Positions 56,383 through 64,000 of a stretch of DNA of 64,000 bases are shown here, piece by piece (position 1 is the first letter of the stretch; the number at the start of each line of letters is the position of its first letter). The notes beneath the pieces were generated by a model, which worked only from the letters and a program-made list of their open reading frames with translations, was not told the origin of the DNA and ran no database searches. The stretch is from Chloranthus sessilifolius (taxonomy: Eukaryota; Streptophyta; Magnoliopsida; Chloranthales; Chloranthaceae). Location: assembly GCA_021018995.1 (NCBI GenBank), contig CM037588.1:83859765-83923764 (forward strand), written 5' to 3'. The translations under genes were made by a program, and so were the position numbers.

Positions 56383-59073
56383 TGTTATTCATTGAAAAGT
56401 ACCACTTTTCACCTCTTAACTTAGCTTTTAAAGGACCTTGAAGCCCACTAATAATGATTTGTTAAGTATGTTTTGCATTTAGTAATAAAATGTGCAGCTT
56501 AATACAAACTACTTACTTTTTGGCCCAAAAGAGAGAGAATGCACTCAAAGATGACAGCTGAGACAAAGCCTGATGGAACACCTTGGCAGTGCTCACCATG
56601 GTGCCTCATTATTGCTGACCATCATTGACCAATGTCTAGCAGATGAATGAAGTTAGCTGAGAAAGGAGGATGCTGCAACAACAACAAGTGTAGTGCAGCA
56701 GAGTGTCAAGAAACAAACCTCATAGAATTGAGGAGATTCCTCGCGAAGCTAAAGATGCAGTGGAAGAAGCTCTCGCACAGATACACCGAACAGTCAAGAA
56801 GAGAGCTGTAAAGACATCGCGAAGATCTTGCAGTGTAAAACCTTCAGAATTCATGGTCGCGAAGCTCTCACGGAGATCAAGCCTCAAAGTAGCCGTGCAA
56901 GGAACACAGCGAGCCCATATGCATAGAGAACAAAAAGTCACTTCACGGAGTTCTCACATAGCCCAGGAAGAGAGAGATGCCCAGAATTCCCCTCCTGTAG
57001 ATCTCACGCACTCTGGAGCCTTACAAGTTACTATGCGAGTGTAGGAGCCTACCTGCGCGAGTACTTAGCGAGAGAGAGCTCCTGAAGCTCTACTACGTGA
57101 ATCACCCTGGCTCTCCAGATCATCTCTGTGACAGCACTATGACATAAAACAACTGTGCGATTCACTAAAGGTTTACTATGCGAATGAGCCCTTCCCATCA
57201 GCCAATGGCAACTCCATGAAAGTGAAGCAACTGCGTGAGTGAACTAAAACAACTGTCAGCCCCGCGAAGCGCGGGCTCTCCACTTCTCAGTTTTAACTCA
57301 AGGACCTTTTAGGAATTTCCCAAGGCTAAGACACACTTCACGAGGCACAGATTTTTAAGCGCACATCTTGAGTCATTCAAGGGTTGTAACAGTGCCACGT
57401 CTGCTAAAAAATTAGGGCTAATCTCTTTAGAGCCAAGGCCATTTTGACAGAGTATATAAGCTATACTTAGAGCTTATTATCATCTTTCCTTTATCCTCTG
57501 TCAGCTGAGAGCTCTAGCAGGCTAGGGTTAGGGTTTGATCACCTCCTTTTCCTATTTTTCTTCTCTCTTAGCTCAGCACTTGCTGGCTAATCCCCCTGTA
57601 AGCAGCTAAGTTTAGTTTTGTTTCAGTCTCGTAATAGATTTTATATACATTAGGATTGTGGATGAGCAGTTGTGTATAGGTTGCAGCCAGGAGATAGTTC
57701 ATTGTAAGTTTTATTTTTTTATTAATGAACTGTTATTTTAATACTTAATCAAATTTATAGATCTTATGGTTTCTTTAGATATCTATAGGATTTATATATT
57801 TGGGACTAGCCCATTCTCTTTTCAGTAGATCTATTGTTTACCATCGGATTTTCCTTGGTTTGATAGACACATGGAAAGCAATGTTGGATATGTAATGAGA
57901 TCTAGGGAGCTCAGAGGCCTGTGGACCATGGTGGTTACGACAATTTTATTTTCTTTCTTGGGCCTCTGTGGGATGGACAGACTAATGGGATACCTTATGA
58001 CGATTCAAGTTGATAGAGTATAGCCCTAAGGTTGTGTCCATTCACATATTTGAGAAGGATTCGTCTCCTCTGCACATGAGCTTCTAGAGCCTTGTGAGGA
58101 TGTTTGTATAGTAACTGGCTCCCCTCTGTTCTACCTAATTGATATCAGATGTTAGATCTGATCTCATATAGTAATTACAGCTTGAGGCTGAGCCATTGCA
58201 GGTTGTTTGTAGCAATGACCAGCTGAGCTAAAAGCCTTATTCAACCTGTTGCATGGTAAATTTTGCGGCCCTAGTGAGCAGTTAGCCTTAGCAAAGCACT
58301 TAGGATCTTATGGGTTGGATTACCTATGGATATCAGCCAGGTCTGTGCACAGATCTAGGGAGCTTGTAGCACCGGCATTACATAGTGTTGCAACAGTATT
58401 CATGGCTGGAGCTGGTCTAGTGGCTATGGAGATGATCGATCCACTCTTCTGGATTAGACTAGTGAATTTCTGGTTTAACTAATGGGATTTGACAAACTCT
58501 ATCGGATACCCTATGACCATTGAAGTGGACAGAGTATGGCCCAAAGAGCGCCCCAAATGGTATGAGTTAAACTGGGAGCTTATACCTTGTTAGGGCATTT
58601 AATAGCATCTCAACAAGGAACACTACAGAGACAAACTAAATCTGAGTTACATTGCTGCATCATTAACTCTAGCTTAACTTGCTTACTTCTCATAATTTAT
58701 ATATTTTATTTTGGCCCACACTACCACCATCTTCTTCTTAACCCTTTCTTTAGGATAGGGTTATATTTTATTTCTCTGCTTTTAGGATTAAGTTAATGTA
58801 GCTGTGACACCCAACTCCCTTTCTTTTGGATTGTCAGATCTATAGCCAGATTTAGAGGCATACTATTATAGCCCATTTTGGGTTCCAGATTAATTTCTCT
58901 ATGGGACAAACTCTTACTTATCAAAACTTGCTATAATGGATCCTGTATCTTGCAGGACTGTATTTATTTCAGACTTGTTCTGCTGACCCATCTCTAATTT
59001 CCCACTCTTGATCTATTATCTCCGTTGTTCTTAATAAAATAGCAGCAAGACTCACGAAATTAAAGAACCAACA
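56383..59073 (+). repeat. 5' LTR of element D
   Basis: Starts TGTTATTCATTGAAAAGTACC, ends CCAACA, about 2.69 kb. U3 (56740-57290) has many CGCGAAG, GCGCGAG and CTATGCGA words; TATATAAG at 57453-57460; transcribed part begins TC-rich. An open stretch at 56703-57044 in U3 is not thought to be a gene. Confidence 0.82.
57453..57460 (+). promoter_or_regulatory. TATA box of LTR D
   Basis: TATATAAG followed by a pyrimidine-rich stretch; same octamer in the nested Athila LTR. Confidence 0.7.
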
Positions 59074-59079
59074 AGTTTT

Positions 59080-59097
59080 TGGCGCCGCTTTCGGGGA
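59080..59097 (+). promoter_or_regulatory. Primer-binding site of element D
   Basis: TGGCGCCGCTTTCGGGGA, close to the complement of tRNA-Asp 3' end that Athila elements use, six bases after the LTR. Confidence 0.87.
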
Positions 59098-59530
59098 CAT
59101 TGATATTTTTAGTAGACCTGAGTTGTACTATAACTTAGACTAACCAATTCTTTATATTTATGTCTAATTTAGAATTAAAGTACTACTGATTCTTTGTGCA
59201 ATTTTGCAAAAATGGGTAGCAAAAGAAGGGAAAAGCTAGAGCTGCAAGTGGAGTGTAGCTAGCTCTGTTTGCACTTTCTTTCTCCTAAATCTCATGCCAT
59301 TTATGTTAAATCTCCTATTATTTTGTTTAGTGTAAATATCTGTAGTTATTATTTTTTTTGTGTTTCAAATTCTTTTTGTGTGCTTGTAAGCATTTTTATT
59401 ACTGTTGGTGAGTGATGCTCGGTAGAAGGTCCTTAAACCTTGACTTGGAACCCCAAATCCAGAGCAGGAAAAGATCCTTAGACCTAGACACACCTCACAG
59501 AGCCCTGCTATTGAGACCGAACCAGCTACC

Positions 59531-60893
59531 ATGGCTGAGAGGCAGAGGACATTGAAAGAATACAATGCACCTGGGGAGTACACCCCTCCCTTCTGCATTC
59601 AGTTTCCTTCTGTTGAGGGGAACTATGAAATTAAATCCTCCACCATCAGTATGTTGCTTTCATTTCATGGGCTGAGTAAAGAAGATCCCTATAAGCATAT
59701 TGACCAGTTTTTAGCTCTTTGCACTACCTTCAACATTGCTGGCTTGGGGTCTAAGGCCACAAAACTAAGGTTTTTTTCTTTTTCATTAAAGGACAAAGCC
59801 AACAAATGGCTATTAAAGCTCTCAACCAACAGTATACAGTCATGGAGTGACCATCAAACCAAATTCCTTGCTAAATATTTCCCCATGAACAAAACATGTC
59901 AGATGAGGACAAATATTCTGTCATTCACTCAGTCCTCAACTGGGAGCTTTAATGAAGCTTGGGAAAGATTCCAGGAGATGTTAAAATAATGCCCCCACCA
60001 CCAAATCTCAATGTGGCAGCTTGTTCAAGTGTTTTATACAGGAATTAATGCCAAGAGTAGGGATATGGTGGATGCTTCCTGTGGTGGTAACTACCTCCAC
60101 AAGACAGCTGAGGAAGCATGAGAGCTGATTGACATAACAGGGAAAAATTCCATGCAGTAGGAGTCTCTGTCACGCAATGACAGTCAGATTCTAGCTAAAA
60201 TGGTGAAAGATGCCACCCCTAGAGGTGGAATATATGAAGTGAAGGTGCAAGGTGATCTGGAGAGGAAGGTGGATAACCTGAGCTTGAGGTTTGATAAATT
60301 GATGAACGCGATGCAACCTCGGATGGTGGCACAGGTGGAGGAAGCATGTATGTTATGTCAATCCCCCACACATTCTATTCATGATTGTCCATTTGCCAAC
60401 CAATTTTCGGACTGCATTTTGGAGCATGCCAATGTTGCTCAAACTTTTGGACAGCAGCCTGCTGGGTATTCTTGAAGGAACGAACCAAATTTGAGGTAGA
60501 GACAAGACTCATATCCTCAACCTCAGCAGCAACAAATGGTAGCTTCCTACAAACCCCAGCACCAGTTTAATCAAGGTTACTCACCAAGGCAAAATTTCTT
60601 ATTACCTGCCCCACAGTCTAACCAGTTGGCACTAACCCCACAACAACCCAGGTCCTCTTCATTTGAAGAGCAAATGATGGCTTCAATACAGAACTTGGGG
60701 AGCTTGGTGCAGACTGTCAATTCTCATGGACAGAGCATCTAAAAGATTGAGAACTAGCTTAATCAGATCTGTAATGCTCTGAACAGGAGGGAGGGAGGAA
60801 AATTGCCTAGTCCGTCCCTGACAAACCCGAAAGGTCAGTTTATGATTGGTGATACATCCTCTACTCAAGAGGAAGCTAGTGCCCAGTGAGTCA
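59531..60893 (+). pseudogene. Gag of element D (Athila)
   Basis: Starts at ATG 59531 (MAERQRTLKEYNAPGEYTPP). Capsid part: HGLSKEDPYKHIDQFLALC, LKDKANKWLLKLSTNSIQSW, FLAKYFPMNKTCQMRTNI and SFNEAWERFQEMLK, then a TAA at 59987. The frame continues with ESLSRNDSQILAKMVKD, a C-x2-C-x4-H-x4-C knuckle (CMLCQSPTHSIHDC at about 60346-60387) and the usual C-terminal LNQICNALNRREGGKLPS. Further stops near 60120, 60160, 60474 and 60740. Typical Athila Gag order. Confidence 0.9.
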
Positions 60894-62026
60894 AATATTG
60901 GTAATAATTGTATCATATGTATGAAAATTTTATGTTGAATTATGTTCTTTAGAATTCTATCATTTGTGTTTTATGTGTTATGTTGGTTTGATTATTTTGG
61001 TTTGTCTGTGTTTTAATTGTTTGTGAATGAAAATATGTGCCTTTGTATCATCGGAATCGGCTGTGTGTTTGTTGATGAATGGATGAGATACCCTGATCAT
61101 GATTTACATGAAATCGAGCTAAAAAACTACTTTTACAATTCTGCAATGTTGATGAATAGCTGAGTAAAAATGGATATAAGCTTTTCATGAGATATGAAGC
61201 ACCTGTCTGAGGCTTGGTGCTCATGCACAGTGGTTGGGTGCAGAACAGCATGAGGCACCAACCAATGTGTTGCACTGAGATTAAAAGAGTGAAGGCTGTG
61301 CAAGACATACTATCTTGCTGAGTTGAAAGGCTTGAATTTACTGCGCGAGCCATCTTTTGGCTTCCTCGCGCGCTAGAACAACTAAGCACTAACTGTGAAA
61401 GTGTCTTGCAAAGTTGCTTTCTACTCCGCGAGCTTAATTTGTGTGAAAAGGATGCCTTCTAGATGTTCTACGCGAGTGCCGCGCAAGGCAATTTCCTGAA
61501 GCATATCAAGGTCTCGTGCACTACAGCCAAGGCCTTAGCTCCTCAAAAGGCACTGTGAGGTAGTTTGTTCTGCTTTGCGACAGAACCTTTCGCTGACTTA
61601 AAAGCCATTTGCGCGATAATCCTACTCTGTGAACCGCGGGATTTGCTCTATAAACTCAGCAAAACCCCTCATTTGCTTTATTTTCTCTCTCTGCCCTAGC
61701 TCTCTCGGCTCAAAAGCGAGCCCCTCTTTCTCTATTTTCCTCTCCACAACTTGAGCCACTCCATCTGAAGCTTTTTCCTCTCACCATTTTGCTCCCCAGC
61801 TATTCTAGTTTACTTTGAGCATGATTTGAGGGGATTTAAGCCACTGTGCACATTTCTAGGTGGAACCCTAGCTCGCATTGGGTAAGCTCTGCAACTCTCC
61901 CTCTGTGCTTTGATTGATTTAGTAAATTAGATAGAGAGAAGATGAATTGTGTTATTTTTGGTGGCTACTTAGAGTAATCTACATTCTCTGAGATCTGTGA
62001 GCCCTATTTGGAGATTTGGAGCACCT
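60894..62026 (+). other. Post-integrase spacer and possible promoter of the env-like frame
   Basis: T-rich start (60900-61040) like the region behind Athila integrase. At 61340-61630 there is a tract of GCGCGAG-type words, then TATAAA at 61649-61654, a TC-rich stretch and about 350 bases to the env-like ATG. This repeats the order seen in the LTR (CGCGA words, TATA, pyrimidine-rich leader). Confidence 0.5.
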
Positions 62027-63280
62027 ATGGCCAAAAGTTAAAAATTCATTGATACATTGGCGGCTCTGTTAGACTCTGCTCCTAGTGGCAGCCCTATGGC
62101 CACTAGGAAGTCCACAAAGATTACAGAGGCCTCCACATTAGAGACCTCTGAGGTGCCCTCTCCTGGTGTTGAACGCACAATCTCAAAGGAAAAGATGAAA
62201 TCTACCCCAAAGAAGAGGGCCAGAGAGCACCCACCTGCTATGAGCCCTGAAAAATCAAAGAAGAAGCAGAAAAAGGGCAAGTTTGCGTCCCCTGTGGCCC
62301 CTGAGGTTGAGGAGGAAGAAAATAATAAATACTTCAGGGTCCCCTCTGACTTTATAGAAGCAATCTAGCTGGAGGCTGAAACTATTTTAGACAAAGCCTA
62401 CTTTGAGGAGCTACCGAGACCTCTGCCGCCATTGAATATTTGAGTAAGGCAAATCTGCTACCACTGTTGAGACCCTCAACGTAGCTAGTGTTCCCAAGAT
62501 TAGTCAGATTGTTTTATCAGAATATGAAGTTAAAGACTGGTGATGATGGGAACCCAACACTGCTGCTACTGATTGATAATTTTGAAATGCTGTTTAACCA
62601 GTCAGACATTGCAAGGGTACTAGGGATACCAGCTGGGTATGACCCTAAGTGTGGCTTGGGACCTCCCTTGACTACCACCATTATAGAGATAGCCAGAGAA
62701 CTAACTGGAGGAAACATGGCTTCAGAGGACTCAATCAGGAAGAGAGATTTGGACCCCAACCTTAGATTCATGTATGGGGTGCTGAGAAAAAATGTGTTTT
62801 ACTCGGGTCATGAGCAAGAGAGGAGGTACCCCATAGCTGATTCCCTTCTCTCATTTCACAGAAACCACTACTTGGATGCAGCCAAGTAAGTTTTTGAAGG
62901 GATTAAGGACTTGTGTGAGAAAGTGAAGGTTAACAAGAAACCGCATGCCCTTCCCTACTGTCGATTGATCACTGCACTGCTGAAAGATGGGAAATACCCC
63001 TTCAAAAGGGAGGAGGAGACAGTGGCCCTAAACCCCAAAAATAGTGGAAAGAAACAATGGGGTATCAGTAGCACAATGATGAGAAAGAGGGAGAAGAGGA
63101 AGGAATTATTGAGAGAAGCAACCCCCACAATTCAAGAAGTGGCTGCTGCTGCTGCTACCATTGCTGAGGTAGTAGCCTCTGCTGGGCCAGCTAGGCCACC
63201 AACCTCATTACCAGCACCAACCCCCTCTCCCTCAACTTTATCTACACCCATTGTCCCACTACCTCCATCCTCATCCTAGC
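62027..63280 (+). pseudogene. Athila env-like / putative plant transposon protein frame of element D
   Basis: ATG at 62027, with a TAA four codons later. The first part is a basic Lys/Ser/Pro-rich region (RTISKEKMKSTPKKRAREHP, PEKSKKKQKKGK). After a frameshift near 62430 comes LVRLFYQNMKLK, LIDNFEMLFNQSDIARVLGI, AGYDPKCGLGPPL and ALPYCRLITALLKD, matching the domain annotated as putative plant transposon protein (PF20167) in the second Athila frame. An Ala/Pro-rich tail follows. No signal peptide or membrane segment was seen, so envelope function is not supported. Confidence 0.75.
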
Positions 63281-64000
63281 CCTCACAGTCCCACAGAAGC
63301 CCAATATCCTTACCTGAGCCACTCCAGCCCGCATCAACCATGCCCACCTTACCCATTTCCACACTCTTACCTATTTTTCTAGCCCATTCCAGCCCACCAA
63401 TAAAATTTGCCTACACTAAGAAAAGAAAACTCACAAAAGGTACAACCTTTATAGCACCCCATCCCACCTACATTTCCAAAACCATTCCAATACCTAATAC
63501 CACCTTTATTCCAGACTAATACCCACAACCTATGCACCACAACCCCATACCTTTGACACCCCCCAGCAGCCCAGTGAGACTTCCCAACCTTTTGTACCTA
63601 TCCCTAGTGAGCCTGTAGACCAATCCATTCCCTTATCCCCTGATAGTGAGCCATTTTCAAGAGAGGAACTTTCCACTATGATGTCTATTATCCTAGGAGA
63701 CATCAACCTTGGGTATACACCTCTCCCCTACATACCTCCCCCCCCCCCACTTTACCCCACCACACATTACACCACCATAGGCCACTACCTTCACTCATAG
63801 ACCCACATCTCCCTTCCTGCCAATTTCACCAATCCAACCCACACCCAATACCATACCAGACCTCTTACCCCAAATCTTACACCTCCTACTGTCCCTCCAA
63901 TCACAAATGTTATCCAATACTCAAATCCAATCAACCATAGAAACATATATTAATTCTATAACCTCTACCCTCCAAAACCAAACCTACATAGAAATCAGCC
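63281..64000 (+). other. Proline/threonine-rich tail and end of window
   Basis: C-rich low-complexity sequence that continues the env-like reading frame after a TAG near 63279, with further stops. Encodes Pro/Ser/Thr-rich text (PTLPISTLLPIF). No other feature seen. Confidence 0.55.

Larger units (their letters stand above)
56383..64000 (+). mobile_element. Athila-type retrotransposon D, right end outside window
   Basis: LTR, tRNA-Asp-type primer site, gag with zinc knuckle, then directly the post-integrase spacer and an env-like frame; protease, RT, RNase H and integrase are absent between about 60890 and 60900. It is plus-strand and continues past the window. Confidence 0.87.

Noticed and set aside
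56703..57044. 113-codon open frame in the U3 of Athila LTR D (also 30635-31099 and 34772-35113 minus in the nested LTR)
   Set aside because: Stop-poor because of the repeated CGCGAAG-type words; the frames of the two families show no clear protein similarity.

Overview
The window is repeat-dense plant nuclear DNA. Almost every base-pair that can be assigned belongs to nested LTR retrotransposons. No intact host gene, tRNA, rRNA, bacterial operon or CRISPR array was seen. The lineage mix (Tat/Ogre-type Ty3-gypsy with a second RNase H, Athila-type Ty3-gypsy with an env-like frame, a Tekay/Del-type chromovirus gag, a CACTA transposon end) points to a flowering plant with a repeat-rich genome. 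The species cannot be named from the sequence.

Layout. (1) 1-14676: Tat element A, gag-pol on the minus strand, entering from its 3' accessory region at the left edge and ending with its 5' LTR at 12989-14676. It sits in a Tekay-like LTR (14677-18172). (2) 18919-19401: one end of a CACTA transposon, interrupted by Tat element C (19402-25567, plus strand), which reappears at 54213-54760. (3) 25568-54212: Tat element B, plus strand, bounded by TGT...CA ends and a CCTTA target duplication. At 28811-35442 it is interrupted by a minus-strand Athila-type element with a GAAGG duplication. (4) 54761-55084: an Athila integrase tail fused to the Tat remnant. (5) 56383-64000: Athila element D with LTR, tRNA-Asp-type primer site, gag and env-like frame, but no pol.

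The Tat elements have a long leader with tandem repeats, a proline-rich gag N-terminus carrying an octapeptide repeat, gag core, protease plus G-patch, a possible intron, RT, RNase H, a second RNase H and integrase. Behind integrase element B has about 9 kb holding two genes on the opposite strand: a DUF7745-like gene (also present in element A) and a plant-mobile-domain (PMD) gene for which eight exons with GT-AG borders can be read. All coding parts are broken by stops and frameshifts, many of them C-to-T type.

The most unusual signal is a short palindrome, arms about GGCGCAACTA around one central base. It recurs in clusters in the U3 of all Tat LTRs, in the leaders of A and B, and immediately upstream of both antisense genes. 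A diverged LTR fragment at 33650 carries a palindrome of different sequence in the same place, suggesting that the fold or dyad matters. My main hypothesis is a Tat family that used one dyad element both for its LTR promoter and for private promoters of captured antisense genes, whose introns survived because they lie antisense to the genomic RNA.
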